Assembly (NCBI RefSeq): GCF_009730915.1
Contig: NC_052486.1
Location: 21,977,589-22,041,588 of the forward strand
DNA from: Dioscorea cayenensis subsp. rotundata
Taxonomy: Eukaryota; Streptophyta; Magnoliopsida; Dioscoreales; Dioscoreaceae
Length of the DNA stretch: 64,000 bases
Direction: 5' to 3'
In this document: in pieces, positions 46,752-60,754 of the stretch
Numbering within the stretch: the first letter of the stretch is position 1
Layout of the letters: each line of letters opens with the position of its first letter
Notes under the pieces: model-generated
The model's input: only the letters and a program-made list of their open reading frames with translations
What the model was told of the DNA's origin: nothing
Databases searched by the model: none
Program-made: the position numbers and the translations under genes

Positions 46752-48835
46752 ATGGTGAAGGCGATCGTAGTTCGCGAGATCGGAGGCCCTGAGGTTAAAC
46801 CCTTTGATCCTTTATTTGAAGCCAATTTGTTCTTTTTCTTGTTGATTCTTAGTTTTTCATGGTTTTTCTTCTCTTTTTAATTCTCTTTTGAACAATAGGT
46901 GATGAAGTGGGAGGATGTGGAGTTGAAAGAACCAAAGGAAGGAGAAATTCGAGTTAAGAACACTGCGATTGGTGTGAATTTCATTGATGTGTATTTTCGC
47001 AAGGGAGGGTACAAATTTCCATTGCCTTTTGTTCTGGGTATTGCTCTCCTGATATTATTGTGTTATTTTGTAAACTAAAGTTGCAATCTTTGGTAGTACT
47101 AACATCCATGTTGCTTTTTCTGTGGTCGCTTGAAAATTTTCTTTCTTTCCCAAAAGAATCTTGGAATAGCTTGGAAGTGTTCTACTACTACTAATTCTGT
47201 AAAAAAGAACATTTCTTGGGTGATTTGGATGTTATTTAGCACTTCTGGATTGCTTAAATAAACACTTATTCAAGCAATCGAAGTAGGCTTTCAATAGATT
47301 TTGTGTATATGTTACCGTGTGCACAATTTTCAAGGAGATTATTCAGATTAGTATGGTAATCTTTAGATATATGATCTTCTCCTGGCGATCATTTTTTAGA
47401 TTGTTTCCCTTTGCAATATTGCAAGGTAAGCCCAAATTTCTTGCTCAAATGATTTCAATGGGTTGATATTCAGGAAGAGAGGCTGTTGGAGTGGTGTCGG
47501 CTGTTGGCCCGGGTGTGACTGGAAGGAAAGTTGGGGATGTTGTTGCTTATGCTGGTGATCCTATGGGTTCCTATACTGAAGAACAAATTCTTCCTGACAA
47601 AGTTGTTGTGCCTGTTCCACCTTCAATTGATCATAAAGTAGTGGCATCAGTTATGCTGAAAGGCATGACAGTGCATGTTCTACTTCGACGTTGCTTCAAG
47701 GTCGGCTTTACTGATATTTCTCATGTTGAATTTCTGTATAGCTCAATGTCATTACTATAAAGAATGTAATTCTACTGATGTTTTAGGAGTGAAATTTTAT
47801 TTGAAAAATCTGCTTGCACTGATATCATGTAGAGAGTGAGAATGGGCTCATACCAATCTACAGTTACTTGGTCATGGTGAACATAGATATAAGTAGCTTT
47901 ATCTGGGATGCAGGTTGAACAAGGACATACAATTCTTGTTCATGCTGCGGCTGGTGGAGTTGGTTCACTTCTTTGCCAGTGGGCAAATGCTCTTGGGGCC
48001 ACTGTGATTGGAACTGTTTCTAGCGAAGAGAAAGCAGCTCAAGCTTCTGAAGATGGATGCCACCATCCCATTATATATACCAAGGAAGATTTTGTCGAAA
48101 GGGTCAATGAGATAACTTCAGGCAAAGGTGTCAATGTTGTCTATGATTCTGTTGGTAAAGATACATTTAAGGTAAATTATGCGACCGCGGCTCTTGAAGT
48201 TTATCTATATATATCAGCAGCCCATTTTTTGTTATCATTCACATGTTGATCTCCAGCAGTAAGAGATTTCTTGTGTTCTTATGAAATTTGAAAATTTTTT
48301 TGATACAAAGTTTTTTAGAAATTCTTTTTCCTATTATGTCTTGAATGAAAAATTATTACAACCTATTCTTCTGACATGGTTACATGGTTTGTCACTTCTT
48401 ATCACAGTCTGCTTTAATATAAATTTCAATTGATTATATTTCGTGCTTATGAGGAGAAATGATGACGTTAAAATGGATGGTAAATTCATTTCTAGGATAT
48501 CATTATGTGTGATTTTTCTGCAGGGATCCTTGCAATGCTTGGCATCAAGGGGATACTTGGTCAGCTTTGGACAGTCTTCAGGCGCTCCGGATCCCTTCCC
48601 AATATCGGACCTTGCTTCCAAGGCTCTTTTCCTGACACGGCCTAGTCTTATGCATTACACTGCTACTCAGGACGAGCTGCTGGCAGCTGCAGAGGATGTC
48701 TTCGCAAACCTTGAATCTGGTGTGCTTCGGGTTCGGGTCAACCACACATACCCCTTGTCTGAGGCGGCTCGTGCACATGCTGATTTGGAAGCGAGGAAAA
48801 CATCCGGTTCCATAGTCTTGATACCAGATAACTAG
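46752..48835 (+). CDS. Zeta-crystallin-type NADPH quinone oxidoreductase (MDR family)
   Basis: It is a zinc-independent medium-chain dehydrogenase/reductase that reduces quinones or reactive enones with NADPH. Exons: 46752-46793, 46899-47037, 47474-47700, 47914-48171 and 48524-48835, joining to 325 residues. Blocks: VVREIGGPEV at the start, GVNFIDVYFRKGGY, GREAVGVVSAVGPGVTGRKV, the nucleotide-binding LVHAAAGGVGSLLCQWA, VNVVYDSVGKDTF and VNHTYPLSEAARAHADLE. It resembles the single Arabidopsis protein of this type (At5g61510). An in-frame upstream ATG at 46596 would add 52 residues rich in basic and hydroxylated residues (MTFAFTQTLIPLNRHQF...), like a mitochondrial or plastid presequence. I give the conserved ATG as start, with the upstream one as an alternative. 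No frame break is seen. Confidence 0.92.
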
Positions 48836-49551
48836 TTCATGTTTATAAATTGGGACAATGACATTGTGTTCCTTTCGCCTTGTAAATTGTAAGGTATGTG
48901 TTTCGTTTTGGTATTGGTAAGAGCTCTTCCAATGACGTTGTTCCATTTACAGATAATATTACTGTCGCTGTGCCCGGTAATAAATCACTGTATGTTTGGA
49001 TGTTATAATAAAAGCATCATTTCATCTTGTTCCTGACTCAAAATTGCCATGGTTTGTTTGAGTGTCTTTTTCAGGAAATGGACATATCAAATGTAATGGT
49101 ATTTGAATGCTCTTGCATATGGTTTGGTTGTGATCAGATCCAGCATGTAAGCACTTAATGAAAAGTTGTAAATATAAATAAATATAATATATATATATAT
49201 CTTGTTTTGTTTTTGTCGTTCAATTGATTGGTTATTAGTTACATGAGCTTTATACAAGTTACATGATCAAATAGTCATTGACAACCAGTAAACCAAAGTA
49301 TCAGCTATTTATATTTAGATACCCAAGCATGTTAGAAACCAGGAAGCCAAAGCATCATCTGTTTTTATTAAGATCCGCAAGCATGTTATTATAACTTTAA
49401 ATAACAGATAGGAGACAACCGACATCATCCCCGCTCATGGGATCTAAGGTTACATTAGCTATGTTTTTATTTAACACAATAGTGCGAAAAAGTAATAACT
49501 TCGGAAATCAGTACTACTCCATATTACATACATAAAGATGGAAGATCTTGA
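48836..49551. other. Convergent 3' region between quinone oxidoreductase and ACX1
   Basis: Two genes end towards each other here, so this holds both 3' UTRs. An AATAAA-like word (GGTAATAAATC) at 48976 and a TA-rich tract near 49185 are visible. No coding sequence. Confidence 0.55.
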
Positions 49552-52500
49552 TCACAGCCTTGCGACCCTGAACTTTTGCTTAAGCACAGGGCGAATATGT
49601 TCATAGTAACCATCAGGGACAACAGAGTCGTTTAACGGGTCCTTCCACGCCTCTTCGTACAATGTTGGGTATACATTGCCATCATAGCGGCCGAGAGCAG
49701 AGCCGAGGTAATGATCGGTGTAGTTGAATGCGTCAACCAGTGCTACCGCATTGGGGCGAACCTGCCAAAAACACCGTGATCGAAGTTTGGTTGATATCAT
49801 TTAACTGAAATGTTTATGAAATTGTTATCTATGAGTCAATGAAATGCACAGACCTGAGAATAGAGAGATCGTAGTTGCTCATTTGCTAGGGCACCTTGCT
49901 TAGGGGTGATGCACCCAGTTGAGAGGAAGTCGCCGAGATGCTTGTGAAGCAGAGAGAGAGCATAAATATTGCAGAGGTTTTGTAGTTGTTCTTTGACTCC
50001 ATTTCCTACGATCTCTTGTTGCAACTTATCGATAAACCTGAACCAGATATTAGCGAAGAAATATAATCAATATAGAGACAGAAATATGATGAGAGATGCC
50101 AGTAGGTTTAAGATGGAGGAATGCAGGCAAGTGGTTTTAATGGAAAACACAAAAAGAAGGTAACTTACTTGGATACAACAATTAGTTGGCAGTGAGCAGT
50201 TGCAACCTCCACTAAATCAGCAGAGAGTGCAGAAAAACCTGCAAATGGAAAAGCAATATTCAGAGGGGGAAAAAAGAGATGGGAAATAGTACAAAATTTT
50301 GGGATAAACTCAATGATCCATGACGTTATTAAAGCTCAAGAATGTCTACTCATCAAGCATATGGCAAAGGAAACTATGAACGTGCTAGGTCGTACTCGGT
50401 GTTAAGTTGAATAAAAGATCATTCACTTTTTGGTATGTCAAAGTGGAAGTTTCAGACATTTTAAGGTTTCCTCCCTTAACCTGTATTAGAGGCATTTTCT
50501 TACATCAAAATGATAATTTGACAAGCAATAGGTAAGGGTTTTGTAGTTTGAAAATAGATCAAAATGAATTTAGTGATCCTAATTTGGGCCATGAAAAGTA
50601 ATGCACATGGATCATCTGCAGATTTCTTGCACTAACAAATGAAACTAAAAGAATATTTAATAGTAAGAGAAAATGTACATACCTTCTTCTGGGTTGGATG
50701 CCATGCTTATGTTTTTCGCAGCTGTGACAGCCATCCTCAAAGCACGTGCTTCAAAAGCCTCCAGTATGGTTGAAGGTCTCAACCAGTCCGCAGCTACATA
50801 ACAAGGCAATATAAAGGATGCTTAATTTCTGGCCCAAAAGAAATTGTAATCCAATAGCCATCTCCTAGATTGAGCAAATAGTTAAACATCTAGATTTTGC
50901 ATTTCAATCCACTAGGCACTCTTAAATTGATTCATGTCTTTGCTGTGAAATCATAGTCAAGGAAGAAGTACTATGAAATGAGACAAACCTTTTTGAACAT
51001 CACAAGTGCACTGCATCAAGTGCTCAACCTTTCCCATATATGCTGTAGTGCCTGTGGGTTGTTTTCCTGATCCCAGCTGGGAAACAGTCTTCACAAGAAA
51101 CCTAGCAACCTGCAAGTTGAATATTGTAGGTTAAATTAGAAAGCAAAGGTAAAACCAGGGACAATTAACTACATTGTAGATTGCAAATCATTTAAAAAAC
51201 AAAGACTTCCGACTTAAAAATTATGCTACTGATTTCTGTGGAAAATATTTTCTGGAGACATGCAATCGAGTCTTAAATTTATTTTAGATTAGTTTCAATA
51301 AGTTGTTATAGACAAAAGACTTCTAAAATTTAGCAGCTGTCCACACATGAAATGGATGGATAAAACACTGCAGCTGCTACAAATACCAAGAAGTTGGTAG
51401 TCAGTATTATAATTTGTTTACCTGCAAGAGCAAAACAATATTATCTCCTTCGTAAGTGCAGGCAGGAACATAGACAGCAAACAACTCAGGAAGCCCACTG
51501 GTACACAGGTAACCATGGCCGCCACATAGCTTTCGGCACTCTTCAATTCCATCCTGTAATTTTTTCAAAAAACTTGAGCTTTATGCTTATTTCATGAAAT
51601 CAAAAGCTTACACAAAAAATTGAAGAAAAAAAGAAATGATAATAAGTCATATAAGCAACATGAAATTATGTTACCAACTCTATTGAAGTGAAGTCAGCTT
51701 GTCACAAGCCTATAATATTAATCAGTAGGAACTTGAAGTGCATAGTAAAATAGACTGACAAAGGACAAAGAAAATGAGATAAAAGAAATCCATTATTAAT
51801 TTCCTTCAAGCAGTTCTTCTGACACATGGAATGAAGAGCTGAAAACAAAAGAGGAAAGATAATCAAGTACATTAACCTAGTATATGGCTGTTTAAGAATT
51901 TTACAAGCTATGACAAGGAAAGTGACTGGAGAATCTTCTTCCACTTCACAGAGGCAAGACCATTAAGAGAAATAATCTTGTTACAGGAAGAATACATTTC
52001 TCAAGCTGAAAATCATAGATAGCATGGCAGGGGATTGGAGAAACTCGCATTTGAAAGATCAAAAGTTGTTTTTGGCGTGCACAACAAGAGGAAACAATCT
52101 CAAACCGCAACATTCTAGACATATGGAAGTTCCTAGAAAATGAAATGATTACTTACAGCTGTGACAGAGGTTGTCAAAGACTTCAAACCAGCTGTGCAAG
52201 CATGCACCTCGGGCAAAGTGGAGAACTCATTGGCTTGCAATCTACGGGTGACATCCGTATAGAGCCAGTTTAGCCAATCCCCCACAAACCTGAAGGCATA
52301 GGCTGAAGCCAACAATGGGAAGAGCCTGCTTTGTTGAGTTGTATAGTCAAGCACCTACAATAGAGAAAAGCCATGTAAAGCAGCCCAATAGTATGAAGAA
52401 GTATGCATTTATTAAACCAGGATAGTGGAACTGCCCATCTTGCAAGTTAGCTTATTGATGCTAAGCAAGTTATTCAGTGAACCAAAAGAAGTAAAACAAT

Positions 52501-55500
52501 GCACAAGAATATGGGGCCTATTGCTTTATGAGCCAAATGCATTTTATTTCTATAACTATAGAGCTCTCACAACCATTTAAGGGCCGGCACCAAGAAAATG
52601 AGATTCAAAATTACATTTAACAGGGACCAAAGGATAAATGCATAAAAAAAATTAATTGCATCTGCAAATTTATTTTTGGTTAGATTAGCTGAAAATCAGC
52701 TTGGTACATCTTTGAATTCCCTGGAAATTTCACCTTCGTTTGCAAGTAGGTGAAGTTCCATCATGCCACAACTGTAACTACAAGGTTGAATGATGTCAAG
52801 GTGAAAGGTATGGCAATAATACCTGAGACTCAGGCCCACCATCATGTGAACCAAACTGTCTGCGGACAGCACTATACCTTACAGCAATACAAGTTGCTCT
52901 TGACAAAGCACGAGAAGCATCTGATACAATGGCCTGACGTACATAAACCATTGTACCATATGCCAGCTGCCTCGGAACATCAGATTTCAAATATTTTCCT
53001 TCCTTTGTAACCCGAGAAAGCCTGTGACATGTTTTATAAATGTTAACCAACTAATCCATGGTTGATCACTTAGGCCAAGCAAAGATAAACTCATTTATCA
53101 CAGACATAAGATGGTTATCAAAGCATGTCTATGCAAATACGCAGTCTAGTAACACCAGTAAATGAAGAAGTGCAATGAGAAATGTAAAATGCAGAGTTAT
53201 ACATGCTACCAACGAGACAGCACACTTTATCATAGGATAATGGGTTTCAAACGATAATCGCGACACTCAAGTTGCTTGACATGTAATAACTACTAATACT
53301 GATAGCTGATCATCTTGTATTTTTTTCCTTTATCCTTTCATTTCCGAATTGAACTCAGCAACATCTTGTGTGAGCAAGCTGGATTGATCCCTTCCCACTG
53401 ACTTTAGTAGGATGCTGCGACGATGAGTGAATTGGCATAAGCAGCAGAGTTCACATCGGACGTCCAAAGCCTTAAGTTTTCAGTCTTCTACTAACATCAG
53501 GACACAAAATAGTTTGCTAACTAATACCAAATGATTGCCTCAAGTATATTATCTACTAAATACTCTTTGGAAACAGTCAAATGATCAATCCCAAACTATT
53601 TAATTCCTTGCCTTTCCGTTAACCAGGTGGAAATAAATTTAACTAACACAAAAACATATTTTTTAACTGAACATATGTATGTGGGATTTTGGTGGCTTGA
53701 GAGTTGAGATCATGGTTTACCCTCAAGTAGAAGGCCAAGTCATTCTGCTTCTCTTATTTTTCCTATAATTTTACCAACATGAGCACCTTCGCAGGTAATG
53801 TGAAGATGTTGGTGAAGTTTAAAAAAGATACTCAGGCAATAATCAGATGTAAAAGTACATGAATAGGCATACCCCATCAACATTTGATCTCTTGGTATGT
53901 GTACATGATCAAATCGCAGAACACCATTGTCCATGCTGTTGTATGCTCCATTTCCAAACTTTGTACCAATATCACCAACAGTAATACCAGGAAGAGGTAA
54001 ATGATCTTCTAAACTTCGTAACTGGACAATGAAACCTGCAAATTTATTGACATTAGGATTGCCACACCACGGTAATTTTGTGGAAACTAGATTATGATAA
54101 AATAGTACCATGTACACCATAATCCCGACCATCTGTGATTAACCGAGCAAAAACAACCGCATGTGTAGAAGCTTTTCCTAAGCCACCAGGCCACCACTGA
54201 TCATCACGAAAATATTTAAAAAGAATGTAAAAAATTCACATAATAAAACACTACCTTATTGCCAGATGCTAACTCTCTATGAAGCTTCTAAATACAAGGA
54301 AAATTTTAAGCAGTTTCTAATAGAAATATAAATACTTTGCTTGACGTAAGGGTGGGACTGTGAATGACAAATCCATCAGATTTAGGATCAAAAGTTGCAG
54401 TAGTTTCAAGTCCTTGAACATTTGAACCATGACCAAGCTCAGTCTGTGCATAACAACCAATAATTTGCATCTTATAGGCCAAGGTTAACCATTTCTTATG
54501 CTGCTCATCAGTTCCTTGTGCTTTTATAACAGGGACAAACATACCCTGCAGAAAAATAAACAAATAAACAAAGGCATGTCAATGACAAAGGTGTTTGTAT
54601 CACCAGGAATTAGCATTAAAAAGGGTCATCTCCAAAACTTGTAAATACTCCAAGAAAGTCATTATTATATGTCACAAATATAAGAAGTTCAATCCATGAT
54701 GCATGCACCAACGAAAACCTTATACACCATGGCCACAGAGGTAACATAAGTCATCAACAAAAACCTATAAGAAATCTTAAAATTGGCATTAATAATTATG
54801 CCCAACAGGCAATGATTTGTCAACCACAAAATGGTCTTATATCCAAGGAACAAATATGGGCCCAAGAGAATAATTTAAAATATTTCTTATCCTTCGGCCT
54901 ACCGTATTGAAATTCAACAAAACTAGACGTATAGAATTTTCCAATTACCTTAAGACAAAGCCTATTTTTAGGTCTATAGCAGAATTTCTAAATTGACTCA
55001 AGCAAGGGACTCGTCAGAATCTTCTACCAATCAAATTCACATACAGGTGCACTTGTTTTCATTATTAGATGTAAAGAATCGTGAAATAACAGTACATACC
55101 CAATGTAGATCAACGTATGAAGGTTCATCAACAAATTGCCTTAACTTTGAAGCCTCTTCCTCTGTTACAGTGAAGCCAGGATAAAATGAATAATGGAAAC
55201 ATATAACAAACTGAGAAAGAATAGTTTTTTAGATACTAATAGTATTGCAGAGACAGGTGAAGACAAGGTCCAATAGAACTCACCAACATTTATCTTTAAG
55301 CTTTCAGTTATACAGTCTTAAATGTACTAAAGGAAGTTTATATAGTTAAACTGCCTCAACAAAGGATGTAGTCAATCTAGGAGGAGATCACTAAAAGCAC
55401 TATTTTATAATCATAGATTTTGTGAAAAAAGAAAATCTCTGACAGCTTTTCTTATTTAACTCCAGCCCAACACCTCATAAATGTGTACAAAATTGCTCAA

Positions 55501-56550
55501 TTCAATCAAGAAAGTAACAATTGGTTTTAGATGCTAACCACACAGAAGATTAAGTTACCGTCAGAAAAAGAAGGAAGAAAGATCATTTCTCTTGAAAAAA
55601 AAATTGTAGAACAGGCAGATGGGAAAGTTTATATATGACGTAGAAAGATCCAGTAATATGTAGAACATTAACATCTCCAAAATATTCAACTTGAAGAAGT
55701 ATGGCAGGAGGAAGAGCCATTCAGAAAACTTACCAGTGAGACGTAGCTCATTGATGCGTTTCCACGCATGCGCTGCCTTTCTGAGTGTGTTGTTGAACAA
55801 CTCCCTCCGATCAATGCGTTGCCTGTTATCCTTTTCAAACACCTATTTGACATGATGATTCTTTTTTGGTCAATGCTGCTCTCATAAAAACTAAACAAAA
55901 TTTAATATTAAAAAAAAAACTCAAAATTGCATCTTAGAATCCCAAGCCCTCAACTCCAAAACCTGAGAATTTCACCACAAGTTCAAATCACCATATTTTG
56001 AATATCTTATCATCGGGGACTTTGAATTACTTAACAAGCAAACCCTAAACACGAAATCAAACACTGCGAGCTCAACCTAAAATTTATAATTTTTTTACTG
56101 TCTGGTAGTTAAATACGACCAAAATCACCAACAACCGCATAAATTTTTAAAATAAAATTATAATCAAACCCAAAATCACCCAAAAAAGACTAAAAAAAAA
56201 AGGAACAATCAACAAACAGCGAAATGCATTAAAAAACCTCTTTTTTTCCAAAAAGAGAAAAAAACAGAGGTCAACAATAACCCCCAAAAAAATCCGACAT
56301 ACTTTATCAGAATAACAAAAGTTACAAAACAAAACCAATAAATCATCCGAAAAAAGCAAAACAAAAAATAAACATCAAGAATAAAATGGAAAAAGGAGAA
56401 GAGAAGACGAACAGGATCACTGGCGACGAGGCGAGCCATCCTATCGGAAACCTCGAGATTGTGCTTGGAGCCAGCCCAGACGATCTTCATCGCTTCCACA
56501 TCGAACTGGGCCTTCCTTCTCTCATGATCCAAGTGATCAACTCCCTCCAT
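49552..56550 (-). CDS. ACX1: Peroxisomal acyl-CoA oxidase 1 (ACX1 type), 664 residues
   Basis: This FAD enzyme catalyses the first step of peroxisomal beta-oxidation, giving 2-trans-enoyl-CoA and H2O2; in plants this type also acts in jasmonate side-chain shortening. Exons: 56550-56413, 55842-55734, 55161-55100, 54545-54336, 54196-54109, 54035-53873, 53021-52823, 52354-52157, 51553-51422, 51109-50989, 50793-50683, 50238-50169, 50037-49854 and 49761-49552. All junctions are GT-AG and the frame joins to 665 codons, the usual ACX1 length. Blocks: [56 protein letters not shown] with the family's catalytic glutamate, LCGGHGYL and [13 protein letters not shown]. The protein ends ARL, a PTS1 signal. 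A TATA box (minus strand CTATAAAAC) lies at 56668-56676. Confidence 0.96.
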
Positions 56551-56639
56551 TGCTCCCAAATTCCCACCAAAAATCCAAAAAAAATCCCTCAAAATTAACC
56601 AAAACTTCGAAAAATCAAGAGGAAAAAGAGTCAACAACG

Positions 56640-57637
56640 ATGGCCAAAAAAGCTCAAAATGGTTCTCGTTTTATAGGGCCCCGCTTATCGGATCAGGATC
56701 CGCCAATGTTCAGACCCGTCTGATTATTTTCATATACACCCCTGCAAAGATTTTGAATCCTTTCAAACTCTTATCTTTGCCGTCCCCAAATTACCGAAAT
56801 CACTTTGTTAAAATAACTTTTTTTTAATTTTATTTATTTGTCGGAGACTGAAGAGTATTTTATGTTCTTATTTACAATTGATAAAGATAAATTCGAACCT
56901 CAGGTCTCACGGATAGAATGAGGGCACAGGTGTATTGAATGTATTGAAATAGTAATTTTATCTTGATTTATCCCTATTTCATAAAAAAAAATTATTTATT
57001 TATTTATAAAAATCCTTTATGTGGTGCATGCTAAATATGGGATGTTCAATTGATTTTAATTAAAAAATTTGATGATATGGTCATATTTTATATGAAATAA
57101 TTAATGAGATGCACTAAAAAAAAAGTTGTGTAAATAAAAGGATAAAAAATTATGTTAACTTAAACTTATACCAAAGATGGTAATAAAATAAAATTAAAGA
57201 AGATGGTGCAAAGTAATTTTGCTCTTTATGAAAATCTTTGGGTTTATATGAGGGAAAAAACCATTGGAATCATCAATTTGTGGATTACAATGACAATTTC
57301 TAAGTCTAAATTTTATCTATATTCAATTGTTCAAATTTGTGTTTTGCCCGTTCAGTCAATGTCTTTATCACAAAAGGAAGCTGTTCAACAGATGATGTTT
57401 AATAAGAACAGGACTCCTTCAAACAACTCTAAAGAAAACTATCTTTTTAATATTATTCACACCAAATCAAAGAATTCAAAGGGTTTGCTTGAATTCTCTG
57501 ATTACCATTTGGTCATACTTCGGGAAAAAAAAAAACTCTTTTACATTTTCAATCGTGCGAAAATCGTCAGATAATTATACAGTAACAAGCAGATACAGGA
57601 GAAAAGAAGGATGACTGTGTTATACAATTTGGGAAAA
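56640..57637. other. Intergenic region between ACX1 promoter and O-fucosyltransferase 3' end
   Basis: Both flanking genes are on the minus strand, so 56640-57000 is the ACX1 promoter side and 57600 side is the 3' end of the next gene upstream in its own reading. The middle is AT-rich, with an open frame at 57203-57574 that has no family resemblance. Confidence 0.5.
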
Positions 57638-60116
57638 TTAGTGTTTGCAAACATTATGTTGTCTCATAAGCTCAATGCTTTCAGCAATGGTTGATCCAGT
57701 CGTACCAACAAAGCCTAATGAAGCACAACTACAGATGGTCTTCTCGATGAACAAGAGAATATCAGGTAGCCGGCCAGCATCACAGTGTCGGTTCTTCAAG
57801 GTTTCGCTGTTGCTCTTCAGACGGAAGCTAGACCGCATTGCATGCTCTGCTTTCATTAATCTCTTGGCTGTCTGTTCTACAATCTCATCGGCTTCATTAA
57901 GGGTATACAGTTTGTAGGAGTTGGAATTTTCAGCAAGATCAGCGAGGTATGTTCCTGTCCAGTTTGATCTTGGAAGATCGGTCATGATAAACATGTGAAG
58001 TGGACTGGTTAACTTGCTTTCAGCTTCCAATCTTACTGACTTTATCTTCTGTTCCAGATCTGAGAAAGTAGTCTTCCAATGGTTTTTAAATTGCCCATCT
58101 AACAAGCGAAGCTGTGCGCAAAGAAAAGGCACCTTTATCTTGTTGATGGCGAATTCCTTCCCGGCATCAGTTATTTCTGGGGTAAAAGGCAGGTGTTTGA
58201 TCTTATTATGTAGTGACTGTATTCTGGAGTCACTTGGTGCTTCATGGATGTCGATATATAGCTCAGAACCCTTGTATGGTCCGGAGAATACAGTTCCGAA
58301 AACCAGAATGGTAGCTGTTTCGGCCTTGGAACCTGACCCTAGAGCTTTGTATACATCCCTTCGTTTCCTAACATAGGAAATATTTTTCTTTCTCTGCAGC
58401 TCTTTGTCAGGTTGAAATGAATCCAATAATCCATCATTATTCTGCTGGTATGTCCAGACTGTTGTCCTGCAGTCATCTTCTACGGCATATGTACATCCGT
58501 CAATACTACCCTGCAATCCAGATAGCAAAGATCGGCATTGATTGAAGCTGCCGAGTGAGGAACCATGGTTGGTCATGGAACAACATAATTCGCCATGACA
58601 ACTATTATCCATGTTTAAGCCACACCACACTGAAGTGAACACTCGAAAATCAATTGTTTGAACTGAAGAATATGATATTGAAGACAAATCAACAATGTCG
58701 GCCATTGATACATACCTGACAAGGTGAAAACCAACTCATTAAAAAATATATTCTTGTCGATTCAAAATAGGATAATGTGAATTTGTACAAGAAAATGTGC
58801 TGAATTCAGATGCATTACTAGATGCCATACAATAATACAGGCCACCACTTGATTTTTACAAGACCTATTATGCAAGCTAGATGAGACCATATATAACATA
58901 TGCTCTCATCACAACAAAGGGCCTAATACATAAGCAATTCATCCTAAAGAGATGTCAAGCAGAAGGCTTTCATAACCTTGAGGCACTGTTTTAAGGCCAG
59001 GAGCATGAGATGTGGTAAACCGAATACCATTTTCTACTTCTGTCTTTATTGCACGACACACACACGCACATCTCATTCGAATAATCATAATAACTTCACA
59101 ACTAGTCTAACTGTACCTGAAAATCTACAAGGGCTATTCCCCAAATTTAAGGTCCATCTTCAAAGAAGCTATCTATTGTTGTGAGTATCATTGCAAACTT
59201 CTGTTTGATAACTTTACCCATACCAAAGAATCTAGAACAAGCCAACACTGTTGAGAAAATGAACAAAGTTTCCGAGAATCCAGAGAAAATAATTCATTCC
59301 AAAGCTTCATGTTTACTTGCAACTGTGTCTACAATGGTGATCATAAAAGCTTATTATCTAACAGTACACACATAATAAATAGTGAAAAAATTAGCTTTTC
59401 CCACATCATCCAAAACAATGCATCAACATAATCCTTTCTATGAATTCACCTTCATCAAAATGCTTTCTTAGATAGTTACCTACTGAAAAATGAAAACTTT
59501 AGAATAGGTTTCTTTCCCTTTCATCATTCTCCATTCTTTTCATTTGATTTTCTCCAATTTATTTTCTCACAATCCAAACATTGCAGCCAATTCAAACAAC
59601 ACTACGCGATCAAATTCTCATCTTCAATCAAACCAACATCAAACACAAGAAAAGCAGAACAATCAAAGCAAATGCAGAACAGATAGAAAAAAGATCAAAC
59701 CTTCGATCCCGAATGAGCTCCATGATATGATCCCAAACCTTCGCCCGGAGCTCCGAGGGACTCACAACCCGAAACTTAGGGCAACTTCCCAGCGCCACAG
59801 CATGATGATCCAGCACGGGCGGCATAATCAAAGTCCGATTCAGAATCCCAGCAATCAAAATCGCATTCTTGAGCTCCGAGAGCTGGTTACTGAACCCACT
59901 ATGCGGCGCATACCAAAGGAACCGCTTCCCGGAGAGATCCGGGGATTCCACCGCGCATTGTGGGGTCTGGGAGAAGGGAAGAACGGGCTTGAAGGGCTTC
60001 GATGTGGAGGACGCGAAGAGGAGAAAAGCAATGGCGACGAAGATGAAGATGAGTAGAAGGGGTTTGCTCTTCTGGCTTCGTTTTCTCCATCGGTTTCTAC
60101 TGATGTTGAGATCCAT
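57638..60116 (-). CDS. O-fucosyltransferase family protein (SUB1/OFUT30-like), type II membrane protein
   Basis: Exons: 60116-59701 and 58715-57638, joining in frame to 497 residues. The N-terminus has a short basic tail (MDLNISRNRWRKRSQKSKP), then one membrane anchor (LLLIFIFVAIAFLLFASS), giving the Golgi-type signal-anchor layout. The luminal part holds plant GDP-fucose O-fucosyltransferase-like blocks: RFLWYAPHSGFSNQLSELKN near residue 65 (substrate-binding GFSNQL), NRTLIMPP, a LRLLDGQF motif near residue 340, and the C-terminal SLGFVGTTGSTIAESI resembling the GTTTST-type end of the family. The closest family I recognise is the small SUB1-like subgroup, linked in Arabidopsis to light signalling. 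Acceptor specificity cannot be read from sequence. The start is chosen because the upstream in-frame ATG (60131) adds only five residues before the basic tail. Confidence 0.82.
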
Positions 60117-60740
60117 GTCTCCAAAACTCACGGTTTTGGGGAAATGGAAGATGAATCTTTCAAGAAAACCCTCGTAATTTGTCTCAATGTTACAAATAAA
60201 TCCTTTTTCTTTTGGGGTTTTTAAATATTACATCAAATCGTTTTTCAGTTTTAATAGTTATAGCCCTGAAATCTTTGTATTTAAGAAATAAAAAAATTAG
60301 GATTAATCCTAAAATTTAAGGTGTCTCTCTAAATATTACAGCAAAATCTTGCTCTTCTTTTTCTATTTGATTTATTTTTTATTTATTGTTTCATTCTCGG
60401 GTATATGTTATTTTATTGTGATGTTGCTTTCTCTTGTTTTTTTAATTGAAGTGATTTATCCATATTTTTTAAAAAATAATAATAAATATATAAATAATAC
60501 AAAAAATCATTCTCACATTTTCTGAAAATTCGAGATTGATGTTAATATAAACTTAAGTAAACATCCTCAACCCTAAATAATTACAAATTTTCAAATAGTG
60601 AAAACATAATTAAATCTATTTATATACAAATATAAATTATATCACTCATGCAATAGGACAATGGTATTTCATTTTCCCTCCACTTTCATTCCCAAACAAA
60701 TAAACATAAATTACAACCATCAAGCACCACCACCTTCTTT
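60117..60740. other. AT-rich promoter side of the O-fucosyltransferase gene
   Basis: Between the minus-strand gene start and the transporter relic the sequence is AT-rich, with long T and A runs. No clear TATA box or coding sequence is seen. Confidence 0.45.
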
Positions 60741-60754
60741 CCCTTCCAACATGA

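Noticed and set aside
57203-57574. 123-codon plus-strand frame
   Set aside because: No domain words, AT-rich codon use and a lysine/asparagine-rich ending. It looks like chance openness in AT-rich DNA.
59544-60177. Plus-strand frames of 170 and 102 codons
   Set aside because: They are antisense shadows of exon 1 of the O-fucosyltransferase gene, whose minus-strand frame has clear family blocks.
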